DNA of 7,140 nucleotides from positions 1 through 7,140 of the forward strand of contig JAICHS010000114.1 of assembly GCA_025924775.1 (NCBI GenBank), read 5' to 3'. Each line of letters opens with the position of its first letter. Positions within the stretch are counted from its first letter, which is position 1. Made by a program: the position numbers and the translations under genes. Positions 1 through 5,441 of this stretch are shown here, one piece after another. Below the pieces are notes generated by a model. The model was not told where the DNA came from and made no database searches. It saw nothing but the letters and a program-made list of their open reading frames with translations. The stretch comes from Rhodanobacteraceae bacterium (GTDB lineage Bacteria; Pseudomonadota; Gammaproteobacteria; Xanthomonadales; Rhodanobacteraceae).

Positions 1-16
1 AGCCGATCCGCGTCGA

Positions 17-262
17 TCAATAAGCCGCCAGTTCGCGCTCGCGGCCCCCATACCACCGCGGCGCTGATTCACGCCGAGCTTGCCGTACAGGTTCGCCACG
101 TGGTTGCGCACGGTGCGCGCAACCGTGCATCGCGAGTGCGGCGGCGTTGGCCCAGCGTATGGATCCGTCCGGGTCGATCAAGACCACGCCTTCGATCAAG
201 CTGCCGACGAACCGCGGCAGCGGTCCACGGTCCACCGGCTCCGCTATCGGCTTCGCTGCCAT
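17..262 (-). pseudogene. Remnant of a PAS domain / LuxR-type HTH transcriptional regulator
   Basis: On the minus strand, 262 to about 122 encodes the start of a PAS domain, with the stretch FVGSLIEGVVLIDPDGSIRW followed by ANAAALAMHG (about 211-122). Immediately after it, but in another frame, 117-61 reads RTVRNHVANLYGKLGVN, the recognition-helix end of a LuxR/GerE helix-turn-helix. A further shift gives AAVVW at 62-48, and a third gives RERELAAY and a TGA stop at 43-17. In intact PAS-HTH regulators these pieces form one protein with the rest of the PAS domain and the first HTH helices between them. The centre has therefore apparently been deleted and at least two more frame changes have accumulated. 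The probable old start is the ATG at 262, which has no visible ribosome binding site. The gene would have encoded a ligand- or signal-sensing DNA-binding regulator; it cannot work as it stands. Its position beside the stress genes suggests, but does not show, that it once controlled them. Confidence 0.72.
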
Positions 263-588
263 GTCCGCGCGCCCATCGCCGTCTCGGCACCCATTTCGCA
301 CGCGCGCAGAAGCGATGGCAACCGGTGCAAAAAGACCAGGCCGCCTGGTACGCAGGCTTCCATTGCACGGTGCCCGCGAGCGCTGGGGTCCACACCGCCG
401 CGATTTCCATGATCGTCAACCGCGGCACCGCCTGCGAAACCGCGTGCATCTGGCGGACATCGCGCAGATGCGCCTGACCCATTCACTCAGCCGTCAGGTT
501 TTGCACGCAGTGGCGTTCATGCAGAAGCCGTTACGGTCAAGTCGCATCGTTACCCAGGCGATGCCCGTGAAGTCACCAGGAGGTCATG
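263..588. other. Region without a convincing gene, upstream of the BON gene
   Basis: Open frames cross this stretch on both strands, but none shows a recognisable domain, a good ribosome binding site or the expected codon bias. It separates the minus-strand regulator remnant from the plus-strand BON gene, so it should hold the BON promoter. I could not identify a convincing -35/-10 pair. The only clear signal is AGGAGG at 578-583, belonging to the BON gene. An imperfect GC-rich inverted sequence around 372-390 resembles dispersed intergenic repeats but is too weak to call. Confidence 0.4.
578..583 (+). promoter_or_regulatory. Shine-Dalgarno AGGAGG of the BON gene
   Basis: A perfect AGGAGG lies 5 bases before the ATG at 589 but only 2 bases before the ATG at 586. 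The normal spacing favours the second of the two adjacent ATG codons as the real start. Confidence 0.75.
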
Positions 589-933
589 ATGAAACACACG
601 CACATTCTCACCGTCGCCGCTGCGCTGGTCATGGGATTCGGCCTGGCATCCACGCCGGCATGGGCCTCGCAGGACGCCACACCGACCGGCGACCACTCAT
701 CCAGCACCGGCCAGGCGGTCAGCGATGCCTGGATCACCACCAAGGTCAAAAGCGAACTTGCCACCACCAAGGGCGTCAAGAGCATGGACGTCACCGTCAA
801 GACCGTGGATGGCGTCGTTACCTTGATCGGCGTGCTGCCTACCAAGCTCGCGATTGAAAAGGCCGTCACGGCCGCCAAGAGTGTCAAGGGTGTCAAGGGC
901 GTCGATGCATCCGGCCTCAAGGCGCAGGATTGA
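589..933 (+). CDS. Exported BON-domain protein (OsmY-like)
   Basis: This 114-residue protein begins with a clear Sec signal peptide (MKHTHILTVAAALVMGFGLA) and a likely signal-peptidase I site after residue 26 (AWA|SQ). A short Ser/Thr/Gly-rich linker follows, then one BON domain at about residues 44-112. The domain shows the usual DAWITTKVKSEL opening helix, the VTVKTVDGVVTLIGVL beta hairpin and the closing helix that runs through AIEKAVTAAKSVKGVKGV. BON domains are small periplasmic modules thought to bind phospholipid membranes; OsmY carries two and is induced by osmotic stress and stationary phase. With a single BON domain this is a minimal version. The ATG at 589 was chosen over 586 because of the spacing to AGGAGG. 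The stop overlaps a possible ATG at 933 leading to the adjacent CsbD-like pseudogene, which suggests cotranscription. Function is inferred from the domain only. Confidence 0.9.
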   Translation: MKHTHILTVAAALVMGFGLASTPAWASQDATPTGDHSSSTGQAVSDAWITTKVKSELATTKGVKSMDVTVKTVDGVVTLIGVLPTKLAIEKAVTAAKSVKGVKGVDASGLKAQD

Positions 934-962
934 TGACCACCGCAACCGCGACCGGGGCCGGC

Positions 963-1159
963 ATGGGGCACGACAGGATCAGCGGCCAATGACCGGCACC
1001 GCCGACCGGATGCGACGGCGTTGGCACAAGCTGACGCGAAACGACGTGGCGGTTCCGGCGGGTAGCGCCCAACACCTCGCGGCACTGCTGCAAAAGCGTT
1101 ACGGCGTGGGCCGCCGCGAAGCCCTGCTGCAGGTGTACGAATTCGAAAGCGAACTTTGA
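963..1159 (+). pseudogene. CsbD-like stress gene with a one-base frameshift
   Basis: MGHDRISGQ is read from the ATG at 963 and then meets a TGA at 990-992. The adjacent frame, entered at 989, continues TGTADRMRRRWHKLT and later LLQKRYGVGRREALLQVYEF to a stop at 1157-1159. Adding one base after the CAA codon at 987-989 makes a single 65-residue protein. That protein aligns without any gap over its whole length to the intact CsbD-like protein encoded at 1221-1418: both have nine residues to GQ, then W at the same place, KLT and RYG in register, and the same C-terminus. A one-base deletion in a tandem duplicate is the simplest reading. Alternatives are a sequencing error, or reinitiation at the ATG at 989 giving a 56-residue protein without the N-terminal helix. 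The ATG at 933, overlapping the BON stop, is also in frame with the first part and would add ten residues. Confidence 0.75.
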
Positions 1160-1209
1160 TGGTTCCGCCGGACGAGCGTTCGCCCGCTCCCGCGCAACCA
1201 CCCACACAC

Positions 1210-1214
1210 GGAGA
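1210..1214 (+). promoter_or_regulatory. Shine-Dalgarno GGAGA of the intact CsbD-like gene
   Basis: GGAGA lies 6 bases before the ATG at 1221. This is normal spacing and fixes the start. The frameshifted upstream copy has no equally good site. Confidence 0.6.
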
Positions 1215-1220
1215 ACGCTC

Positions 1221-1418
1221 ATGAACGAAGACAAGATCAAGGGCCAGTGGAAACAGCTCCACGGGAAACTCAAGGCCCAATGGGGCAAATTGACCGACGA
1301 TGACCTGCGGGTTGCGGACGGCAACGTCGAATACTTGGCCGGCAAGCTGCAGGAGCGCTACGGCATTGCACGCGATGCAGCGCGCAAGCAGGTCGAGGCA
1401 TTCAACCAAGACCTGTAA
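1221..1418 (+). CDS. CsbD family general-stress protein
   Basis: This 65-residue, highly charged, soluble protein starts MNEDKIKGQWKQLHGKLKAQ, continues WGKLTDDDL, then has YLAGKLQERYGIARDAARKQ and ends in FNQDL. The opening (M-N-x-D-x-I-K-G-x-W-K-x-x-x-G-K-x-K-x-x-W-G-x-L-T-D-D-D) is the hallmark of the CsbD family in its proteobacterial form, where the C-terminal half carries the LQERYG segment. CsbD of Bacillus subtilis belongs to the sigma-B general stress regulon; in proteobacteria such genes are commonly induced by osmotic, oxidative or stationary-phase stress. No biochemical activity is established. The length is normal for the family. It lies about 60 bases after its frameshifted paralogue and ahead of the DUF1328 gene, a common partner in stress clusters. 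No promoter could be assigned. Confidence 0.92.
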   Translation: MNEDKIKGQWKQLHGKLKAQWGKLTDDDLRVADGNVEYLAGKLQERYGIARDAARKQVEAFNQDL

Positions 1419-1469
1419 CGACGCGTGCGCGACGGCCGGATCACGGCACGTGCGCCGATCGCAGGAACC

Positions 1470-1494
1470 GGAGCACCTTCCCCCTCGGTGCTCC
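1470..1494 (+). terminator. Hairpin after the CsbD gene, possible terminator
   Basis: GGAGCACC at 1470-1477 pairs perfectly with GGTGCTCC at 1487-1494 across a 9-base pyrimidine loop. The 8-bp stem sits about 50 bases after the CsbD stop. No T-run follows, so it is either a weak or assisted terminator or a transcript-stabilising or processing hairpin between CsbD and DUF1328. Confidence 0.4.
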
Positions 1495-1553
1495 CAACGG
1501 CTTCAGGGAAGCAGCCGAGCCGGGCAGGCAAGCCCCTCCATGCCGACCGGCAT

Positions 1554-1582
1554 CCCGCCGCCCGCCCCTCCGAGACGGCGGG
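1554..1582 (+). other. GC-rich inverted repeat ahead of the DUF1328 gene
   Basis: CCCGCCG at 1554-1560 and CGGCGGG at 1576-1582 form a perfect 7-bp stem with a 15-base loop, 70 bases upstream of the DUF1328 start. Its role is unknown. It may be a 5'-leader structure or chance pairing in GC-rich DNA. Confidence 0.3.
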
Positions 1583-1640
1583 CACTGCTCCGGGCCAATG
1601 AAGGATCCATTCGTCCGGAGACTTTCCCACGGCGCGCCAC

Positions 1641-1646
1641 AGGAGA
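1641..1646 (+). promoter_or_regulatory. Shine-Dalgarno AGGAGA of the DUF1328 gene
   Basis: AGGAGA ends 5 bases before the ATG at 1652. It rules out the longer in-frame reading from 1598, which would add 18 residues without membrane character or a ribosome binding site. Confidence 0.7.
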
Positions 1647-1651
1647 ACCCC

Positions 1652-1816
1652 ATGCTCTATTACGCCATCGTCTTTCTGATCATCGCCCTGATCGCCGGCG
1701 CCTTCGGCTTCTTCGGTGTGGCCGGCCTTGCGGCCAGCATCGCGAAGATCCTGTTTATCGTCTTCATCGTGCTGTTCATTGCCTCGCTGATCTTCGGACG
1801 GCATCGGCGACTCTGA
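1652..1816 (+). CDS. DUF1328 family small membrane protein (YtjA-like)
   Basis: This is a 54-residue, almost wholly hydrophobic peptide. It opens MLYYAIVFLIIALIAGAFGF, has a Gly/Ala turn (FFGVAGLAASIA), then a second helix (KILFIVFIVLFIASLIFG) and a short basic end, RHRRL. Two transmembrane helices, the M-L-x-Y-A-x-x-F start, the A-G-x-x-G-F-x-G-x-A-G central motif and the R/H-rich tail are typical of DUF1328 (UPF0391, YtjA). The length is normal. The family has no proven biochemical role; it sits in the inner membrane and often lies beside CsbD, BON or other stress genes, as here. The gap of 233 bases after CsbD contains two hairpins, so it may have its own promoter or be partly uncoupled from the upstream genes. 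Confidence 0.92.
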   Translation: MLYYAIVFLIIALIAGAFGFFGVAGLAASIAKILFIVFIVLFIASLIFGRHRRL

Positions 1817-1892
1817 TTCCGCTGCCGGTCCGGATCGAGCTGCCCGCGCGCCGCGGCCTGCCCTTCAGCCTCGCGGTGCTAACGTCGCGTCC

Positions 1893-2465
1893 ATGCACGC
1901 ACCCGGCACGCACCCGCCAAACCAACCCGCCCTGCCCGACTGGCTTGCGGCGGTGGCCGTGGCCGGCAGCGTTTACGCCGACGACGACGCGCGCGTATCT
2001 TTGGCGATCGACCTGGCGCGACGCAATGTCGAACACGACACGGGCGGCCCGTTCGGCGCCGCGGTGTTCGACGCCGCAGGCCACCTGGTCGCCGCTGGCG
2101 TAAACCGCGTCGAACCCCTGCAACTGTCGCTGGCGCACGCGGAAATCATGGCGCTGGTCGGCGCGCAGCAGAAACTCGGGCGCGCGCGCCTCAACGCCGA
2201 CGGCGGGCGCTACACGCTCGCGACCAGTGCGCAACCTTGCTGCCAGTGCTACGGCGCCATCGTGTGGGCCGGCATCGACGAGGTGCTGATCGGCGCGCGC
2301 AGTGAGGACACGGAGTCGCTGGCGGGATTCGACGAAGGCCCGCTGCCGCGCGACTGGGTTGCCGCGCTGCGCCGCCGTGGCATCCGGGTGCAACGCGATC
2401 TGCGGCGCGCTGCGGCCCGCGCGGTACTCGCGGCTTATGCAAAGCGAAATGGACCCCGTTATTAG
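1893..2465 (+). CDS. Zinc-dependent nucleoside/base deaminase (CDA superfamily)
   Basis: This 190-residue cytosolic protein has the full zinc-deaminase signature. HAE at residues 82-84 supplies the zinc histidine and the proton-shuttling glutamate, and PCCQC at 115-119 supplies Cys116 and Cys119. GGPFGAAVFDAAGHLVAAGVN at about 51-71 is the substrate-side strand and loop typical of the guanine deaminase / TadA / cytosine deaminase group. The N-terminal ADDDARVSLAIDLARRN and the long C-terminal arginine-rich helix resemble stand-alone 'nucleoside deaminase' proteins of proteobacteria rather than tRNA deaminase TadA. The substrate cannot be decided from sequence; guanine, cytosine or a modified nucleoside are all possible. 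The ATG at 1893 has no clear ribosome binding site but gives the usual N-terminal length. The gene lies 76 bases after DUF1328 and has no obvious functional tie to the stress genes. Confidence 0.88.
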   Translation: MHAPGTHPPNQPALPDWLAAVAVAGSVYADDDARVSLAIDLARRNVEHDTGGPFGAAVFDAAGHLVAAGVNRVEPLQLSLAHAEIMALVGAQQKLGRARLNADGGRYTLATSAQPCCQCYGAIVWAGIDEVLIGARSEDTESLAGFDEGPLPRDWVAALRRRGIRVQRDLRRAAARAVLAAYAKRNGPRY

Positions 2466-2569
2466 CCACTGGCCGGGAACGTACCTGTCGACCCTTTGGC
2501 AATACGTGGCGGACTCTGACGCCGATCAATAATGAACCCGCGCGTTTCGTCGAAATTACCGCGACCGGC

Positions 2570-2575
2570 TATGAT
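2570..2575 (+). promoter_or_regulatory. Possible -10 element before the TVP38-like gene
   Basis: TATGAT, one base from the sigma-70 consensus, lies about 50 bases before the TVP38-like start in the most AT-rich part of the 158-base gap. No good -35 box is seen at the right distance, so this is a tentative promoter only. Confidence 0.25.
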
Positions 2576-2623
2576 TTTCTGGATTTCCAGCTACCTGTCC
2601 ATCCACTTGGTTGCCACGCCTGC

Positions 2624-3328
2624 ATGAGTCGATTGCGTGCCTTCGTGCCCCTGCTGATCCTGATTGCGATCGGCGTGGCGGTGGCCGCCAGCGGCGTGCT
2701 GCAGCACCTTGCGCCCAGCCACGTCATGGTCGAACAGGCCCGCTGGTCGCAGCAGATCGCAGCGCACCCGCTGCTGACCTACGCCATCTACGTCGTGGTG
2801 TTGACGCTGTCGGTCGCCACCGCAATGCCGGGGCCGCTGTTCATCATCATCGCGGGCGGCATGCTGTTCGGGATGGGTCGTGCCATTGGACTGTCGCTGA
2901 TCGCCGAAGTGCTGGGATCGCTGCTGCTGTTCTATGCAGCGCGCCATGCGTTCGGCGCGGGCAAGCGGCCGCCCCCCCGGTTCGTCGAGCACGTGCGGCA
3001 GGGCTACCAGGCCAATCCGGTCTCCTACACGCTGTTCCTGCGCTTGGTGCCGCTGTTCCCGTTTGGCGGCGTCTCCGTCGCGCTGGCGTGGCTGCGCTGC
3101 CCGGTGTGGCTGTTCACGCTCGCGACCGCGCTGGGCGGCGTGATCATGCTGGTGTTCGAAACCGCCATCGGCGCGGGCGTCGGCCAATCCATCGCCGAAG
3201 GCAAGGGCCTGTCGCCCAGCCTGATCCTGGAGCCGCACATCTGGCTGCCCTTGGTTGGCCTCGGCCTGCTGGCACTGGTGCCCGTGTTGGTCCAGCGCTT
3301 GCGCACATCCGGCGCCTCGACCGACTGA
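2624..3328 (+). CDS. TVP38/TMEM64 family (DedA-like, VTT domain) membrane protein
   Basis: This 234-residue integral membrane protein has an N-terminal helix (about 6-27), a pair of helices around 51-83 with the re-entrant-like segment AMPGPLFIIIAGGMLFGMG, further hydrophobic stretches at 87-105 and about 160-182, and a last helix near 205-225. The diagnostic motif is FLRLVPLFPFGGVSVALAWL (138-157), matching the F-x-R-L-x-P-x-F-P-F signature of the VTT/SNARE-associated family. Relatives include E. coli YdjX/YdjZ and the DedA proteins, implicated in lipid scrambling, undecaprenyl-phosphate recycling and envelope homeostasis. Which of these applies here is not known. The usual asparagine after the PFP motif (often V-N in homologues) is replaced by VS. 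The start has no strong ribosome binding site. The 5' gap and the possible -10 site suggest its own promoter. Confidence 0.88.
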   Translation: MSRLRAFVPLLILIAIGVAVAASGVLQHLAPSHVMVEQARWSQQIAAHPLLTYAIYVVVLTLSVATAMPGPLFIIIAGGMLFGMGRAIGLSLIAEVLGSLLLFYAARHAFGAGKRPPPRFVEHVRQGYQANPVSYTLFLRLVPLFPFGGVSVALAWLRCPVWLFTLATALGGVIMLVFETAIGAGVGQSIAEGKGLSPSLILEPHIWLPLVGLGLLALVPVLVQRLRTSGASTD

Positions 3329-3402
3329 CGGCGGCTGAAACGGGTGCGCGCCGCGGTCGCGTGCACTAACCTTGGGCACCTATCCCCTGTTGCAGCGTGA
3401 CG

Positions 3403-4971
3403 ATGACGACCCCTGCCGCCACCGCCCCCGAAACCGGCTGCGCCCACGCGCCGCTGCCCCGGCAAATTCCCTACATCATCGTCACCGAAGGTTGCGAGCG
3501 CTTCAGCTTTTACGGCATGCGCAACATCCTGACGCCGTTCCTGGTGTCGTCGTTGCTGCTGTTCCTGCCCGTGGACGAACGTGGTTTGGCGGCCAAGGAC
3601 GTCTTCCACACCTTCGTGATCGGCGTGTACTTCTTTCCGCTGCTGGGCGGTTGGCTGGCCGACCGTTTCTGGGGCAAGTACCACACCATCCTGTGGTTGT
3701 CGCTGGTGTACGTGGCGGGACACGCCTGCCTCGCATTGTTCGAGCAGCAGCGCATTGGCTTTTACACCGGCCTGTTCCTGATCGCGTTGGGTTCGGGCGG
3801 CATCAAGCCGTTGGTGTCCGCGTTCGTGGGCGACCAGTTCGACGCCGGCAACAAGCACCGCGCGCGGCTGGTGTACGACGGCTTCTATTGGATGATCAAT
3901 TTCGGATCATTCTTCGCCTCGCTGCTGATGCCGTTGTTCCTGCGGCATCTCGGTCCGGCGATCGCGTTCGGCATTCCGGGATTGTTGATGGCGGTGGCGC
4001 TGGTGGTGTTCTGGCTCGGTCGCGCCCGCTACGTGAACGTCCCGCCCGCGCCACCCAACCCGCACTCGCTGCTGCGCGTCGCGCGCAGCGCGCTGCTGGC
4101 ACGCACGCTCGGCCAATCGCGGCCCGGCCTGTGGATTGCCGGCTGCGGCGGCATCGCCGCGCTGGCCGCACTGGCCACGATTCCGCAACTGGGCTTTGTG
4201 ATCGCCGCCTGCCTTGCGCTGGGTGCGGTGCTGTTGTTTGGTGGGCTCGGCACCGCGCTGCAACTGGAACGCGCGCGCGGCGCGCACCCGGACGCGGCGA
4301 TCGACGGCGTGCGCGTCGTGTTGCGGGTGCTGGTGGTGTTCGCGCTCACCACGCCCTTCTGGTCGTTGTTCGACCAGAAGGCCTCGACCTGGGTGTTGCA
4401 GGGCGCGGAAATGGCCAAACCCGCGTGGTTCCACGAGGCGCAGATGCAGGCGCTCAACCCGCTGCTGGTGCTGCTGCTGATCCCGTTCAACAACCTCGTG
4501 CTGTTTCCGCTGCTGCGCCGCTTCGGCATCGAGCCGACCGCGTTGCGCCGCATGGGCACCGGCATCGCACTGGCCGCACTGGCGTGGGTGGCGGCCGGCG
4601 CACTCCAGCTGGTGCTGGACGGCGGCGACACCCTGTCCATCGCCTGGCAGATCCTGCCCTACGCGCTGCTGACACTGGGCGAAGTGCTGGTGTCGGCCAC
4701 CGGTCTCGAATTCGCCTACAGCCAGGCACCGCCCTCGATGAAAGGCTCGATCATGAGCTTCTGGATGCTGGCGGTCACCTTCGGCAACCTGTGGGTGCTG
4801 CTGGCCGACGCCGGCGTGCGCAACGCCACCGTCACCGACTGGATCGCGGCGACCGGTTTCGGCGAAACCGCATTCCTGATGTTCTTCTTCGCCGCCTTCG
4901 CCGCGCTCGCCGCGCTGCTGTTCGCGCTGTACGCGCGGCGCTACCCGATGCAGGACTTTTACCGGGCCTGA
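3403..4971 (+). CDS. POT/PTR2 family proton-coupled oligopeptide transporter
   Basis: This is a 522-residue polytopic inner-membrane protein of the POT branch of the major facilitator superfamily, importing di-/tripeptides with protons. The proton-coupling motif ExxERFxYYG appears as TEGCERFSFYGMR (28-40), with Glu29, Glu32 and Arg33 retained. GGWLADRFWGKY (82-93) is the MFS motif between helices 2 and 3, GSGGIKPLVSAFVGDQF (130-146) follows, and FYWMINFGS (161-169) is the PTR2 signature. Near the C-terminus, EFAYSQAPPSMKGSIMSFW matches the second POT signature. Length is normal for the bacterial family. A GTG at 3397 lies two codons before the ATG at 3403; neither has a strong ribosome binding site, and the ATG is preferred. 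The gene lies 74 bases after the TVP38-like gene and could be cotranscribed with it. Its stop is followed almost at once by the tail of a different MFS transporter. Confidence 0.93.
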   Translation: MTTPAATAPETGCAHAPLPRQIPYIIVTEGCERFSFYGMRNILTPFLVSSLLLFLPVDERGLAAKDVFHTFVIGVYFFPLLGGWLADRFWGKYHTILWLSLVYVAGHACLALFEQQRIGFYTGLFLIALGSGGIKPLVSAFVGDQFDAGNKHRARLVYDGFYWMINFGSFFASLLMPLFLRHLGPAIAFGIPGLLMAVALVVFWLGRARYVNVPPAPPNPHSLLRVARSALLARTLGQSRPGLWIAGCGGIAALAALATIPQLGFVIAACLALGAVLLFGGLGTALQLERARGAHPDAAIDGVRVVLRVLVVFALTTPFWSLFDQKASTWVLQGAEMAKPAWFHEAQMQALNPLLVLLLIPFNNLVLFPLLRRFGIEPTALRRMGTGIALAALAWVAAGALQLVLDGGDTLSIAWQILPYALLTLGEVLVSATGLEFAYSQAPPSMKGSIMSFWMLAVTFGNLWVLLADAGVRNATVTDWIAATGFGETAFLMFFFAAFAALAALLFALYARRYPMQDFYRA

Positions 4972-4986
4972 GCATGCACCCGGCCC

Positions 4987-5334
4987 CGCGCCATCCTGGA
5001 CGCTGGTCTGCTGATGATCGTCGCGGGCGCCGGCTCGCCCATCGGCCTGGTGGGGTTCGACTTCGCCGGCATTGCGACCCCGCCGGCACAGGTCGGAACG
5101 GCGATGGCGCTGGTCAACATCACCGGCTATGCGGCCACGATCGCGGTGATTTTCGAAATCGGGCTGGTGCTCGACCTACTGACGCCACCGGGGTCGTCGC
5201 ACTACAGCGCACACGCCTTTTCGCTGGCGATGCTGGTGCCTTACCCGGTGTGGCTCGTCACCGGCGTGCAGATCTGGCTTTGCACGCGCCGGGTGCCCGG
5301 CGCCATCACCGCCTGTCCCACACACGCACCGTGA
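4987..5334 (+). pseudogene. C-terminal fragment of a second MFS transporter
   Basis: An open stretch of about 115 residues, with no real start, reads RAILDAGLLMIVAGAGSPIG, then VGFDFAGIATPPAQVGTAMA, LVNITGYAATIAVIFEIGLV, LDLL and a final helix around YPVWLVTGVQIWLCTRRVPG before the TGA at 5332-5334. The FDFA-x(5)-P-x(3)-VGTA-x(3)-N-x-x-G motif is typical of helices 10-11 of drug/metabolite MFS permeases (12-TM group), not of the POT family encoded just upstream. Only the last three or so membrane helices remain. The sequence enters this frame within about 20 bases of the POT stop codon, so the N-terminal two thirds appear to have been deleted. An internal ATG at 5014 could give a 106-residue peptide, but it has no ribosome binding site. 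Codon bias is still gene-like, so the loss may be recent. Confidence 0.75.
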
Positions 5335-5380
5335 CCGGCTGCGGCCTTCCCGCGACATGCGTCAACGCGCGTGGCTGGCG

Positions 5381-5419
5381 CGGCAGGCAAGCGGTGCGCC
5401 GCACCTTGGTCACCTGCCG
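5381..5419. terminator. Two-tier inverted repeat between convergent genes, possible bidirectional terminator
   Basis: CGGCAGG at 5381-5387 pairs with CCTGCCG at 5413-5419, and inside it GGTGC at 5393-5397 pairs with GCACC at 5401-5405 over a 3-base loop. It lies between the plus-strand transporter remnant (ends 5334) and the minus-strand secreted-protein gene (ends 5442), where a shared terminator is expected. There is no T-run on either strand, so it could act only as a weak or factor-assisted stop. Confidence 0.4.
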
Positions 5420-5441
5420 GTCAAGCAAGCTGCGGCCCGGT

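Noticed and set aside
372..390. GC-rich inverted sequence resembling a dispersed intergenic repeat
   Set aside because: The arms match only in part and no second copy is visible in this window.
301..482. Minus-strand frame with several Cys and Trp residues upstream of the regulator remnant
   Set aside because: The composition is unusual, but there is no ribosome binding site or recognisable domain, and the frame joins the shadow of the PAS remnant.
147..857. Plus-strand open frame of 236 codons
   Set aside because: It overlaps the BON gene in another frame, shows Arg/His/Pro-rich shadow composition and has no domain. The BON reading has a signal peptide and a strong ribosome binding site.
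13..2533. Short shared string CGATCAATAA near 14 and near 2523
   Set aside because: It is about ten bases long, has no extended match around it and no context suggesting a repeat; chance is the simplest explanation.
2591..3379. Minus-strand open frame of 262 codons
   Set aside because: It is antisense to the TVP38-like gene, with the Gln/His/Arg-rich composition typical of shadow frames.
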